In this document: positions 32,630 through 45,094 of the stretch, one piece after another
Layout: every line of letters begins with the position of its first letter
Position numbering within the stretch: the stretch's first letter is position 1
Source of the DNA: Anniella stebbinsi
Taxonomy: Eukaryota > Chordata > Lepidosauria > Squamata > Anniellidae
Direction of reading: 5' to 3'
Length of the DNA: 64,000 nucleotides
Assembly: GCA_029215795.1 (NCBI GenBank)
Contig: JARDYH010000003.1
Span: 169,458,382-169,522,381 of the forward strand
Translations under genes and position numbers: made by a program
Notes under the pieces: generated by a model
Seen by the model: the letters and a program-made list of their open reading frames with translations, nothing else
What the model was told of the DNA's origin: nothing
The model's database searches: none

Positions 32630-34100
32630 TATTATTTAGACAAATGTCATGGGGAATTAAAAAAAAAAAAGCTCGTATAAATCAATAGATATGCATAAAT
32701 CAGGGGTGTTGAAGTTCAAGCTCGTGGGCCAAATTTGGCCCTCCTTGGTTCCATTTCCTTTTCAGAGAAGATCTGGGGGCTTGCATTGCATGTGGCAAGA
32801 GGTCTTTGGCCAAACAAAGGAAAGCATTTTGCGCATTAAGAATGCAAACAAGGCCCTCATTGGTTCTTTCGGGCAAATATAATAAAGTTCCACCCAAACT
32901 AAAGCTGGAACTATTCCTTATTCTTTTTAGGGACATGTTGTTGTTGTTTTACTTAAGATATAGCCACAGGCCTTGCAATTTATAAATGAAGGCTGGCACA
33001 AGGGCAGAGAAGCTTCTTAACCCTTTCCTTTGGACCATTTGCCCATCCAAATAGTCACCAGCAAGCCAAAACTGTCACTGGATTAGAAAACCAATAAAAT
33101 TGTTATGTGAAGATTTTTTTTTAGCAAAGTTGCTTTGGTCCAGATTCAGACTTAGGAGTCTTCCACATCAGAGGACTCCAGCACCACCCATCTGCTGTAA
33201 ACTAAAGCGGAATTGCCGTGGAAATTTCCAGACTATTGGGGTTAATTTCTGCTACATCCCACAATGTTCTGTCCACACCAGTGGGTGGAGAATGACAGGG
33301 TGTATCCAAAGTGTTGTGTCTCTCCCCCCCTCCCCGTCTCTGCTTCCTTCTATCATGCTGTTTGTGCAGAGGGGGGTTGGTTGTTTTTTTTTTTTTGCTT
33401 TTTGTTCACTCCTCCAGAATTGTACAATTTTGGAAGATCAAAGGTTTACCTCTGTCACTTCCTTTATGCTGAATTGTTTAAAATTCATGTAGTGGGGGCC
33501 TGTAAACATAACACACATGCTTCCCCCCGCCTCACACCACCCCATTTTTTCCCTCTCCTTGGTTGCAACCAGTCTTCTCCTCCATTTCAGCCACCTTCCC
33601 CGGCTGCCCCACTTCCTCCTCTCCACTCCCCCAAAGGTTTCCTCTGGAGGGCAGCACTAACAGTGCTTTAGCATGGCAGTATAACTAGAGTTTGGTTGCA
33701 CTCTGCAGCTGCAGTCTGAAATGGGGGGGGGGGTGAGTGGCAGGCAGGCAGGCAGGCAAGGGAAAGGCATGAAGTGGAGCTGGGGGCTGACTTGGCTCCC
33801 AAGAGAAGCATCAACTTTTTAAAGCAGTATTTTACAAATTAATCTGGAAATGTGAAGGAAGCCACAGCAGCGCACCCCTGATCTTCCAGAGTTGCGCAAC
33901 TTGCGCACTTGTGGGGAACAAACAGCAACAACAAAAACCTCTAAACCTCTTCTCCCAGTAACTGATTTTCTGAACCTCTAGCTCAGTATGTGTGTGTGTT
34001 GTGGGGGGAGGAAATAAAACAAAGAATTATTTGCTGCAGAAACAGCCACAGGCGCAACGGAAAAGAGAGTAGAAGGTGAGATCAGCTTTGAGCGAGGAAC
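32630..34100. other. Non-coding DNA, possible degenerate DNA transposon 33150-33865
   Basis: No gene. 'gagtcttccacatcagagga' at 33158 and 'tctggaaatgtgaaggaagcc' at 33842 are loosely inverted and could be the ends of a degraded non-autonomous element. Support is weak. Homopolymer T (33378-33392) and C/G runs and a (GGCA)n patch at 33741-33758 are present. Confidence 0.35.
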
Positions 34101-34107
34101 AAATATA

Positions 34108-34667
34108 GGGCCGATCTACATACGAGGTTTTTGACGTTTTATAAGGGTTATGAAAACTCTTTGGGCCACATGACGCACTCCCTATAACGTTGTATATCTG
34201 AGATTTTTTAAAACTCCCTTCAGTTATATACAACGGTTTCACTTTTAATACATCGTTTTAAGTAAAATAATGTGTCCTTCCTTACCATTTGTGATTCCTG
34301 GGGGCAGTGCTTCCTTGACCAGCGCCCAAATGCTTAGCAGTTGATTGGTGGGGAAGAAAGAGGAAGTGAACTACAACACCCACAATGCCTAGCCCTATAC
34401 TCGCTAGGGTATGACAGAGGAACAAAGGAGGAAGTGGTGACTGAACTACAACCCCCACATTGCCTTGCCCTAAACACACTGAAAAAACGAAAGAGAAAGA
34501 GACAGGGCAGAACAGCGTGTGACCGCACACACCGCTTTAAAGACTGAAGACTGTTCTCCTGTAACGTGAGTACTCAGTAATGTGGCCTAAGACGTTTTAG
34601 AACGCACCTATTTGGAACGTTTTAAAATACTTTTTAAAACGTTCCAAAGGACTGTGTAGATCGGCCC
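34108..34667 (-). mobile_element. PIF/Harbinger-like MITE, 560 bp, second copy
   Basis: Ends gggccgatctaca and tgtgtagatcggccc are inverted repeats. The body matches 22553-23132 in reverse orientation. Flanks are ATA (34105-34107) and TTA (34668-34670), close to the TWA rule but not identical. Non-coding. Confidence 0.75.
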
Positions 34668-34670
34668 TTA

Positions 34671-35281
34671 GCTGCTGGCTGACCTGAAGCCACGAGAGCA
34701 TGCACCTAGTGGCATCACATTATACATCACAGTTCATGCCCCCAGAGAACAACATTAGCTCCCAGATAAGTAGCTTCTTCAGATGGCGGGATGGTGTTGG
34801 AATCACATTTCCCTCCCATCACTTTGAATAGTGCTCCTGCCCCACAATAGAGATGAGCAGCTTCCTCTTTCTTCAGATGCTGAAGAAAGTGGAAATAAAC
34901 AAAGGCCACGTGGCCCATTCATTGGGAGATTTTTTCAGAATGCTTTCCTGTACACAGCAGGAGATGGTGGCACGTTTCACTTCAAACCAAATAAAGATTT
35001 ATTTTCTGGGTGTCATTTTTTAACGAAAAAAGACCAGAAGGAGAAGGAGATGCATCGGAGGTGGATGGCAGCATCAAAAGGACCCGCGAACATCTGTAAG
35101 TGGTACCAATGAGAGTGTGTTATTAAATGTTTGTCTGATGTTGCTCAAGGTGGCCATCTAGGGTTTTGTTTTGTTGTAGATCATACTTCACTGGAAAATA
35201 ATTAATGGATTTTCCCTGGTGTGGGAAACTATGGAAGAAATGGGGAAAATATGGATGACTTGCAATGAATGGAGGAGACCA
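34671..35281. other. Non-coding DNA, no gene seen
   Basis: No recognisable feature. Confidence 0.45.
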
Positions 35282-35283
35282 GG

Positions 35284-35818
35284 GGGATGTCTACACATGG
35301 GGAAAGCCCCGGGGTGCTGTGTTGTTTATATGATGCAGAGCCATCCCAGGGCTTTCCCCGAAAGTTCTGAAATAAAAAAGTCAGGGATTTACCCTGACTT
35401 TTTTCTCTGGAATGGGGTGACGATGGCACATCTGCCATCTGTCGCTACTCCAGAGTCGCAGCGGAGGCGTGGCCATCTGCCCAGACAGGGTGGATGGCTA
35501 CTGAAATGCCTCTGCACTTCCTCTGGCATGGGGAGTTGGAAACCCTTGGCGGGGAAAGCCACAGTGAAAAAAAAAGTGGAAAAAATGGAGAGGGATGCAC
35601 CGCTGCATGGGGCAGTGGCGGCTCCTCCTCCTCCTCCGATGCAAACCTCATGCTTGCTCTTTGGTGTGGAGACAACCCCACAAGAACACAAGCACGGGGG
35701 TTTGGGTGCTCACAACGCCAATGCATCGTCGTCAAGACAACCCCCAGAAGACATCATGTGGGCATCCCAAACAATCCTGCAAAGAAGGCCAGCTGATCCT
35801 TAAAAGCCCCATCTGATC
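35284..35818. mobile_element. Probable non-autonomous DNA transposon
   Basis: It opens 'gggggatgtctacacatgggg' and closes 'aagccccatctgatccctt', loosely inverted. Inside, 'aaaagtcagggatttaccctgactttt' forms a perfect-looking hairpin at about 35375-35402 that recurs at 39445-39470 in the element at 39391. A 194-codon frame (35219-35803) covers it and has no domain; I regard it as chance. Confidence 0.5.
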
Positions 35819-35819
35819 C

Positions 35820-36277
35820 CTTCGGCATACTTAGCGTCTTTCCACTGAAATCAGTAGGACAAATCAGTGTTTTGTTAAGTCTGGATCCAACCCTTTGTTT
35901 GCTTCTGCTGTAAATAAACTGGGAAAGAGTTTGTAAATTCTAATATTGTCCCTTGCCAAACTGATTGGTTGCTGTTGTCATTTTTTAATCTTGGATACTG
36001 CTGATTTTTATTGTTTATGGTTTGTTATCAGAAAATATACAATGATTTTCTTACATTATTATAGGTCAACTTCCTTCAAAAAATAAACTAAACCAAATAA
36101 GTAAAATGTAAATAAAATTCGAATTTATAAGTTGATATTGGTAGTTTAATTAATTAGTCAAACTAATAAATACATTATTGTTTCCAGTGATATTATGATA
36201 AAAAAGGATATAACTAAAGGTTAAAATGAAACGTAGTGGGCTTTCTCTGTTCTTTATAAATCCTTTATATATGCTCT

Positions 36278-36313
<36 letters not shown>

Positions 36314-37395
36314 AAGTGTGCATACACACACACAATCTGCAGCTTTTATAAAATCTATCTGTGGGTGTTCTCTTGAGCAGAGAGAGAAAGTCTAGAAGGT
36401 ATTAAAAATATATGATTGATTTAAAATTCATTGCCCGACCTGCAATATTTTTGTAGCATTTGTGGGTATTGATCATATATCTTATGATTTTATTAAAACC
36501 GTGCCCTCAGTTTTCCACAAAAAGGAAATAAATCTTTAAAAAGGGACGACTGCTTAATTAATCACAGGATAAAGTGAAGCCGATGTTGAGAACTGGAGTG
36601 ATTACATAAAAGCCAAATGAAACAGTAGGTAGCTCACAGGACTGCTGATCATTTCTCTCTCCTGGCCCTCCAAAACAGTGAGCAATTTTAAAGAATCTCT
36701 CTGGGAGCATACAGATGTACCTAAAACAAAGAGTCACAGAGCTATGGAAGCATAGTCCATGTTGTCATCAGATGTACAATTTTCTTTCCAGGACTGACCT
36801 CAGGGGAAACCATTTCTGCTCGTGTGCCCATGAACTGTGCTGACTGGCAGGGGGCTTCTGATATTACAAACCTATCTTCTCCCCCTCACCAAAGCAGATT
36901 TTCTGCTTAATTTTTTTAACGTGCTGCTTAAAAGTATAAACATACAAGGGGTGCTTTAAATAATGAAAAGGCAAACAAATTGCTTGAAAGGTGGAGGAAA
37001 GGTCAGAGCTGAAGAGGAAACCAATGGCATGTATGTCTCTCATTTGAAGTATTACCTAGGGATGTCTGGGAATTTCGTTTGGTGTCATTTTTACTTTGAA
37101 TTTGCCAATTTAGTAGATAAGAAATTGCTTTCAAAAAATAATCTTGACTCAAATAGAGAAATTCTCATGGGTTGGGTTCAGGGTTCTTGTGCTTACCTTA
37201 CTAACGGAGTGGCTGAAGAGTGTGCATAAATGTCCTGTCTTTCATTGCACAATCATCACACTGGCAACCTATAGCCTCCTTAGCTTCCTACACTCCCCAC
37301 CCAGGGTATGAAGTAATTCCTCCCATAGGGCATTTTCAGATCAGGAAGTACAGGCAGCCCGGGAGGCTACAAAGCAATGGAGAGAGATACAACAG
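35820..37395. other. AT-rich non-coding DNA with a (TG)n(CG)n microsatellite
   Basis: No gene. A (TG)n(CG)n(CA)n run occupies 36276-36335. The segment 36430-36600 is free of repeats and could be a conserved non-coding element, but only a comparison could show it. Confidence 0.5.
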
Positions 37396-37400
37396 AAAGA

Positions 37401-37401
<1 letters not shown>

Positions 37402-37472
<71 letters not shown>
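37402..37472. repeat. (CA)n(GA)n microsatellite
   Basis: About 15 CA units followed by about 20 GA units. Confidence 0.95.
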
Positions 37473-37473
<1 letters not shown>

Positions 37474-37811
37474 ACCTTTGGCTACCTTTTAATGATTAGG
37501 TATGCTCAAAAACTCCACCAAAATAAATTCAAAATAAATTAAAGAACATCCAGAGAATGAGGCAGAAAAATGGAAGCCTCTTTCAGGTGTGGAAAAAGCT
37601 TTTAAGGAAATTGGAGGTTGGATTTGAGCCCAGTCTCAGCCTCTTCCCTGGAGCTGAATTCAACATTGCAAACATTGTGAGGATGGAGTAGTATTATCAG
37701 CAGCTGCATTAGAGAGAGGATGTGTCACAATAACCCTTCAGAAATTTAACATTTGGGAGACCCGGGGGAAGGTGTTGAACTCTGAAGAAGACAACTAGAG
37801 CTGAGACAAAG

Positions 37812-38312
37812 GCCATGTCTGTGCCATCCATTTATCCCAGGGTCAGCTCAAGGTTGTCCCTGTGAGTCCAAATGACGCACAGGAGATCCCGGGGTCAACC
37901 GGGGATGACCAATCACTTTCTACTCCCCCCTCCCATTTTTCCCATGGTTCCAGGATAACCCCGACAACCACAGGTGGTGTGGCATGGACTCCCAGGTCCT
38001 CCCTCCTCCCCGCGAGTAGTGGTGCTCTTTAAACAGGCACAGGGTGACTCCATGCCCATTGAGGGGGGAGCAATTTTGCCATTCCCAGGATGGCTGATGG
38101 TGCTTTTGTTTCAAATTTTTCAAATTATTTTTTACTTACTTTTTTGGAGGACCAAAACTACTCCTCCCCCCCAAATAAAACCACACATGCTGCGCTGGAT
38201 GTCCCTTTTTCCTCCCAGGATGTCACACTGGTGTTTGGATGCTGGGGGAGGTTCCTGGGAGCCGGTAAACCCAAGATCCTCCCCCAATTCCTGGAAGGCG
38301 CATAGATGAGCC
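37812..38312 (-). mobile_element. Non-autonomous DNA transposon, about 500 bp, copy 2
   Basis: Begins 'ggccatgtctgtgccatcca' and ends 'ggcgcatagatgagccc'; reverse-orientation relative of 20410-20886 with shared internal words ('ttatcccagggtcagctca', 'aggatgtcacactgg'). Confidence 0.65.
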
Positions 38313-38314
38313 CA

Positions 38315-39086
38315 AGATTTCTCAGAAGACATTTTTCTCAGAAAAATCCTGAGATTTTTGTTTTCATGCCCTCTTCTGTCTTTTCAAAGTTGCCTTCAAA
38401 TGCAACTTCGAAGAATTTTCTCCAAATTTTCTTCATCATTTATGTGTTTGTGTGTGGCGGCTGCATTCTTTTCCCCACCCTGCCATGCTTTAGAATAATG
38501 CTAGGCATGGGTATATTAATGAAGATGAAAACTGGGGGCTAGGTTGACTCTGTTCCCGCTTGCAGTGGAAATAATCATAATAAAAACCCTTAGGAAAAAT
38601 AATAATAAAGAAGCTGTGCTACAACCCTTGCCAATGGTCTGCCCTATCTGTGAAAAATTGTTGGAGAATTTCTCATCCCCCTGGAGAAATTTGGGGAAAT
38701 TGTCCCTTTTCCTATTTATCTGCCTGCAAATAAGGTGGAGGATTTTGAGAGGCCCTTTGCTCACAGCACTAGTTTAAAAGTGTGCATTTTTATTTTTATT
38801 TTTTAAAAAATGCACTTTCATGCTTTAGTCTATGGGGAACAGTGTGCATTTGAGGTGAACACTTTTAAAAATGGGCACTGAAATGGCACACTTTTCAGTT
38901 CAAAAAGAAAGAAAAACAACCTGCATTTGGAACAGGAAGAAAACAAACCAAACTCAGAGGTGAAAATAGGAGAATTCCGACAAGTTCAAACCTCACCAAT
39001 TCTTAGTGTAAGGGGGGGGACGGGCGAGGAAGTGGACTTATCATCCTACAGTACAAAAAATGGCTGGCTCCTGTTTTAAGTCACAC
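38315..39086. other. Non-coding DNA, no gene seen
   Basis: No recognisable feature. Confidence 0.45.
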
Positions 39087-39089
39087 TTA

Positions 39090-39240
39090 GGCCCTTTGAG
39101 GGAGGGAAGGAGGGAGGCACAGCAATCCCGGGATGGAGGGACAGAGGGAGGGAGATCCCGGAAGTACCTAATACACACCATCGGTGCACAGGGGGCAGCC
39201 AGGGGCCAACCCAGGCAAGACGTCTGGTGTGGAAAGGGCC
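39090..39240. mobile_element. 151-bp MITE with TTA duplication
   Basis: Ends GGCCCTTTGAGG and TGGAAAGGGCC are inverted over the outer 8 bp, and TTA flanks both sides (39087-39089 and 39241-39243). The TWA duplication points to PIF/Harbinger. Confidence 0.65.
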
Positions 39241-39390
39241 TTAGATTCTCCTTGTGGTACTGAATGTAGGTAAATGGTGGTGAGCCTTTAAGTAGCTCCA
39301 GTTTTGCTCTTCTCGGCCATACCCACACTGGTTCACATGCAATGAAAAAAGAACTTCAACACATTTTTACTCTTCCAATCCACTAACATG

Positions 39391-39720
39391 GGGGCTGTCT
39401 ATATGTTCTGGAAGCCCCAAGGTGGCTCCGATGCTCCGCATTTTAAAAGTCAGGGACTTACCCTGACTTTTCAGGATGGAGCAAGTTGAACACAGCCCTT
39501 CGCCATCTAACCTCACTCCATCCTCGATATGGAGACGTGTTTAGGTGGATGGTGACCCCTGATTGGTCCCCATCCACCTGGGCAGAGGGCAGCCTGCGGG
39601 CCGCCAAAAACCTCACGCTGTCACTGTGCATCGGGATCAGCCACCATCACTCAGCTGCAGCAAAAGCACATGGTTTTTCTTATTGTGGTGGCAACTTACC
39701 ACTGTATAGGCAGCCCCTTG
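39391..39720. mobile_element. Non-autonomous DNA transposon, about 330 bp
   Basis: Ends 'gggggctgtctatatg' and 'ctgtataggcagcccct' are inverted repeats over about 15 bp. It shares the 'aaagtcaggga.ttaccctgactttt' hairpin with the element at 35284. Confidence 0.6.
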
Positions 39721-40164
39721 GATAAGTTAGGGCCACCACATTTTAAGTCACCTTTGCAACCACGGCCAGAAATAAAGAGTTGAGTGGATAAATTAGGCCA
39801 CCAGTTCATTAGTCTACACAAGAAAAATTGCAGTGGAAATAGCTATATGGGCATTGTTGCATTAGGGAATATGGACCAGCCTTGCCTGGCGCTGAGTTTG
39901 GAGACAGTGCTCTGACTTTCCCCATCTTGAAGGCTACAGAGCTGAGACTTACTTGCTTCCAAAAGTTTTCCTCAGTGTTCTCCTCTGTGAATATTTTCAT
40001 TTACAATACCAAGAAGTGGTTGCAGTAACAGTGGAAGACCTGCTCCCTATCCTGCATAGTAGAAGAATGAGCATTTAATCACATCATTATTAGGCCTCAT
40101 CATGATGGCAGTTTAATGAGCCCTTGAAAGAGCACAGAGGTGGGCATAAGGAAGGTTCTAGCCC

Positions 40165-40278
40165 TGGCATTATCAGGTAGGGCTGGGGAAGAACCTGGTC
40201 TGAAATCCTAGAAAGCCACAAGACTGAACGAGATGGACCATGGCCTGACTTGGTCTAAGGCAGCTTCCTCATCATGGA
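40165..40278 (+). mobile_element. SINE-like squamate repeat, 3' part
   Basis: 'tagggctggggaagaacctggtctgaaatcctagaaagcc', 'gatggaccatggcctgac' and 'ggtctaaggcagcttcct' match the 3' portion of a dispersed reptile repeat that ends '…gatggaccaatggtctgactcagtataaggcagcttcctatg'. The 5' part is missing. Confidence 0.65.
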
Positions 40279-40279
40279 A

Positions 40280-40925
40280 TTTTTTTTAAAAAAATACAAA
40301 TGAGGAGGGATCAATGCTCCGGTACTGAGGTTTGTCTTCATACTATACTATTTCCATTAGGTAGATGCTCTATACATTTGCATAATAAATTCCATCTCTC
40401 CCCCCCCCCCTTGTAATGATAGCTGTCAAATCTCTTACGCCTTACAATGTTCAGCTCCATAATTAGTTTGGAAGCCTGTGATTGTTTGCATTTAAGTCAG
40501 CAGATAGATGCTGCCAAGCCATTTGAGCAGAAAAGTTGTCATAATGGCTTCCGATTAGTGCTTGCTGATTTATTTAATCTCTTTTGATCACACTGCAACT
40601 CTCAAGCAAACACAGAAAACTCAATAAGGATGTAAAAAGAGAGAGAGCAAAGGCTGTTATTGCATTGCTTGTGAGACACAGTAAATATATATGTGGTAGT
40701 AGGGAAGACTCACATCGTTTTGAAGATCAAAGGCTATACAAGGGCAATTATTCTTTTATACTTTATTGACATCTAAAATAGCCTTTACAGATGTTGGAAG
40801 ACAGTGGCTCTCATCCAGCAAGAACAATCCTTGTATACAAATGATGTAATTTAGGACCTCACAATTCTTTTTAACCAGTGTTGTGAGATCATTATTATTT
40901 TAAGAACAGGCATAGCATCTATATG
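40280..40925. other. Non-coding DNA; possible conserved element 40430-40700
   Basis: The stretch is repeat-free and rich in homeodomain-type TAAT/ATTA words and has balanced composition, unlike neighbouring degraded repeats. That is only suggestive. Confidence 0.3.
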
Positions 40926-40927
40926 AT

Positions 40928-41650
40928 TTCATAGATAGAATCATAGGTAGAATGGGGCCCATAAGGCCATTGACTCCAATCCCCTGCTAAATGCAGGAAT
41001 CCACCTTAAAGCATACCTGACAGACAGATGTCCAGCTGCCTCTTGAATACCTCTAGTGTGGGAGAGCCCACAACCTCCCTAGGTAATTGGTTCTATTGTT
41101 GTACTGCTCTAACAGTCAGGAAGGTTTTCCTGATGTCCAGCTGGAATTTGCTTCCTGTAACTTGAGCCCATTATTCCGTGTCCTGCACTCTAGGATGATC
41201 GAGAAGAGAGCCTGGCCCTCCTCTGTGTGACAACCTTTCAAGTATTTGAGGAGTGCTATCATGTCTCCCCTCAGTCTTCTCAAGGTTAAATATGCCTAGT
41301 TCTTTCAGTCTCTCCTCATAGGGCTTTGTTTCCAGACCCCTGATCATCCTCGTTGCCCTCTTCTGAACCCCCTCCAGCTTGTCTGCACCCTTCTTGAAGT
41401 GTGGTGCCCAGAACTGGATAGAATACTCAAGATGAAGCCTAACCAGTGCCAAATAAAGGGGAACCAGTACCTCGTGTGATTTGGAAGCTATACTTCTATT
41501 AATGCAGCCCAAAATAGCATTTGCTTTTTTTGCAGCCACATCACAAGTACCCCCCCCCATCTTGTAACTGTGCATTTGGTTTCTTTTTCCTAGGTGTAGA
41601 ACTTGGCATTTATCCCTATTAAATTTCAGTTCTGTACATTATAATTACAA
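40928..41650 (-). pseudogene. CR1 LINE fragment (ORF2 C-terminus and 3' end)
   Basis: On the minus strand this encodes the end of CR1 ORF2: AKKANAILGCINRSIASKS, LVPLYLALVRLHLEYSIQFW, GVQKRATRMIRGLETKPYEE. Then follow the 3' UTR and the diagnostic 3' octamer repeats ('attctacctatgattctat' on the minus strand, at 40930-40960). The frame is broken after about residue 110, so the copy is dead. It is 5'-truncated, as usual for CR1. Confidence 0.92.
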
Positions 41651-41654
41651 TGTC

Positions 41655-43490
41655 CTAAATATGTCCACTGTCAGTATCATATACTTTCCCATTCCAAAAC
41701 TTACTAAAGGATAAGCAATTTGTTTACAAAAGAGTATTTTCTTCTTCTATTCTCTGGTGCTCTTGCAGCTAATTAGTTTAGTCATTGCAGCATTCTCCAA
41801 CTATTTATATTCCTGTTCAGTTACACTTAGAGTTTTCTCTCTTCTTCTGTATTTTGAGTAGAGAATCCTAGCAGCAGTCACCATATCTGAAATGAAGAAT
41901 GCAATCCTATGTGTCCATTAAGTTCAATAGGAGCCAGGTGTATATAGGATTGCAGCCTAATTCTCTGCATTTTGTCTTTATATTTTAGTATGTGTGAGTA
42001 GAAATAACAAAGGTTCTAGAACCGTACAATGGTTATGAAATTAATATTTTTCTGGAATACTAGTACAAAAGTTAATTGCAGCTAGAGATAAATGATAAAA
42101 TGCGCCAATTTTATTCCTGTGTTTCCAACGACAGACATTATAATCACTATTTATTTTTTTGAAGTTGAAACAGGGTAATATACCATCTCATTATCAATGA
42201 AATACTTTTTTCTACATTTTAATTTTATGCACGTGACAGCAAAATATATTTTTAAAGCCACAAAGTTTAACTGTAAACAAATTATAATTACAAATCAGAG
42301 ATTAGTTAGAGTACACTTGAATTAGTTTGTGTATATAATCAATGGCCCATAGCCAACTGTGCATGTGTGGAGCCTTCATAGAAAAGCAGCAATCTTGGAG
42401 CTTTGGCTGTTCAATGGGGTGTGGAGCACTGAGACTGTCTCTCCCCTGCCTGTACAGCTGAATGGTGCAATTCTGCTGCGTATGCACAGCCCCAGCCAGG
42501 AGACTGGTGGTTCCGATGTCAGTGAGGCAGTGAATCCATTCCATGTTTCAATCAGAACTCTAAAGAAGGTATCCCAGGTGCTGAAAGCTTTGAATAGCTG
42601 CTTTAGAGTGCTGACTGGTTCTGAATGAAATCCAGAGAGAATTCAGCACCTCACTGACATCAGAGCTACCAGCCTCCACTTGCCCCAGCGCTGTGTGGTT
42701 CCAGAGGAGGGTCTTAAACAGCAACCGTTTGTGTCTTCATTTCTTTATCTAGCTGTGGGTTATGGATACACCCACAGAACATTGTTTCTGTGTTTGTGTG
42801 TGTGTTTCTCCTAGCTAGATTGTGGAGAACAATTGATTTACGAGAAATCTTCTCAGTTGGGGCTATTTTGAAAACCAAAATAAAACCAATAGGATTTGTA
42901 TGATCTCATTGGCTATCAAAAAATTTAATTCTCTGTTGCAAATAAGTCCCAACTTCTTTCAGTCCACTGGCCTGTATTAGGAAATAAGGAAATGTTTCTG
43001 TTTTAAAGCTAGTCATGTTGGCAGTCTTTATTTATTAAGGACACAATCTGATGGGATTGAAGCTCTGAGCTCAGAGGATTCTGAAATCCTATGCCCTGCT
43101 GTGCTGTAGCTGACAGGGCAGGAGGAGGATGGAGACAAATTCACCTCCAGTTCATCCAAAAATGAAAAACCTAAGCTAGATGCACCCCTGAGTCCTTCTA
43201 GCTTACTTACTGATGCTGGGCAGGGACACATGATGTAGAGGCCACAGCATACGTCAGATCCTGGCATCTCTTCTCCCCACCCACTGACCTGCCCCTTTCC
43301 ATCCTCCCCAAAGTCATCCAAGATCACTATTTTGCAACCTTGAAAGCAGGCATTGTAATTCTTTCTGCAGTGGCTACAAGGGATTGGAGGGAAGGATCAG
43401 AACTCAGAGTCCCCCTCCTGAGGTTGTAGGAGTATCTACAACTTTGGGAGAGGTCTCGGAAATATCGTGTGTCCCTTGGATGCTCTCTCT
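41655..43490. other. Non-coding DNA, no gene seen
   Basis: Contains a short palindromic repeat at 41898-41950; otherwise nothing recognised. Confidence 0.5.
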
Positions 43491-43492
43491 AG

Positions 43493-43800
43493 TTATGTAT
43501 GTATGTATGTATGTATGTATTTATTTATTTATAATATTTCTAGGTTGCCTTTCAGGGCAGGAGCCCTCCCAAGGGCTACTGACCACAATAAAATCCTATA
43601 GAGTGATATATGATACAGTAATAAAACAGCCAAAAACTATAAAAGCAACAAACATCTGCAATCAAACATTTGGCCTAGACAATACTAAAATCTACAACAG
43701 AGTTGCAGCTGCAAACCATACACTCATGAATAATATCACTATCAATTCTTTACTCAATAAAATCAATGCTGATTTTATTCAGGATGCTCAGTACTGGGTC
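43493..43800 (-). mobile_element. LINE-type 3' end with (TATG)n/(TTTA)n tail
   Basis: A tetranucleotide run (43493-43531) is followed by 'taggttgcctttcagggcaggagccctcccaagg' and 'cacaataaaatcctatag'. Minus-strand LINE/SINE 3' ends in reptiles commonly read '…gccttggg…gggc…aaaggc…', then A/T-rich repeats. A shorter piece of the same type lies at 56170-56195. Confidence 0.5.
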
Positions 43801-43804
43801 ATCA

Positions 43805-44780
43805 GGGACAACTAGGCCAATGATAGTTTCAAATCCTTGCATTGCAATCAACTAACCTCTTTTCTATTTCTGGATAATTCCTCCACAAATAGAAGAAACC
43901 AAGGTGGTGATGGTTTTGCCAACAAAGCCCCTTTCCTGCCCAAATAATATTGCCAGCCTGCCTGAGAATAAGGTACCACATAGTTCAAAATTTAATAGCA
44001 CTTTCTCTGATGTTGACATTAATTGAAATTTGCGGACCACTCTTCCATATACTGTTGCAGCATTGTTCATCTAATTGTCTGTCAAAATCTTTGTTCCAGG
44101 CCTTCGTATAACTTGGCAGATCCTTAGTGTTAACTTCCAACAACCAATCATAAATCTTTCAGATGAACCTTTTGGAATATTAATTGAGGATAAAGAAGCT
44201 TTCGGGTTTTGTCTTCTTGCAAAATAAATTGAGTTTGAAGAAGTAAAAAATAATTGTTCACAAGAAGAATTTGTTCAGTTGAAATGCAGGCAAATAAAGA
44301 TTGTTCTGTTGGTAATTATGATTCAAACTACATCTTATCTGGAGTCCCATCATCCCTTCATTTGTTGAGAAATTTTATAACTCAAATCAGCCTGAGCAAG
44401 ATGTATCAAAGTATAAGAAAAGTAGGCAGGAAGAGGCTGCCAACTGTTTCTCTTCCTTTTCGTGACTTGGGATATCGGAGAAATCTGCAACAGAATCAAA
44501 TAAGTTCAGATTTCTATGACATGCAAATTCTGCAGCAGAGGGGCTTTTCCCATGTCACACGAAGTTTGCAGACTTGTGGACGGATTTTTTTTTACTTTCC
44601 AGAATTATATGCAAATTTAGTGGTAGAAAAACATGTGTGTGTTTTTTAAATGGCCAAAAATGTGCATTTCCCCCATAGGCTAAAGCACGAAAAGGCACAT
44701 CTTTGCACAAATTCTGGAAAGTGGAAAAAATCTGATTCCACCAATAAGTGTACAATGGAACAAAAGGCACCTGACAATCT
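43805..44780. other. Non-coding DNA, no gene seen
   Basis: No recognisable feature. Confidence 0.45.
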
Positions 44781-44782
44781 GC

Positions 44783-45090
44783 GATAATAATAATAATAAT
44801 AATAATAATAGTAAAAATAATTTATTTATTTATTTATTTATAACCCGCCTCTCCCTTCAGATTGAGGCGGGGAACAACAATAAATATAAATGCAAGAACC
44901 ACAAAATAGATAAAATATTAAAACAAATAAAAACTATTACATCATTAAAAATATACACAGATGGAACGTATTTTACAAAATCTATACATCCCATGACATG
45001 TCTGACAGGGTTGGGAAGCAGAAGAAAGCACAAATATTTAGTTGTAGACACGAAGCGGCTGCTCCAGTCTCTCTTTAGGCTAAGGTAGCC
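44783..45090 (-). mobile_element. L2-like LINE 3' end, diverged
   Basis: (AAT)n and (ATTT)n tail at 44783-44842, then 'aacccgcctctcccttcagattgaggcggggaacaaca' and an A-rich UTR as in the copies at 4966 and 51444. Coding part is not clearly retained. Confidence 0.65.
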
Positions 45091-45094
45091 ACAT

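Noticed and set aside
35219..35803. 194-codon frame
   Set aside because: Spans the ends of a repeat element shared with 39391-39720 and has no recognisable domain.
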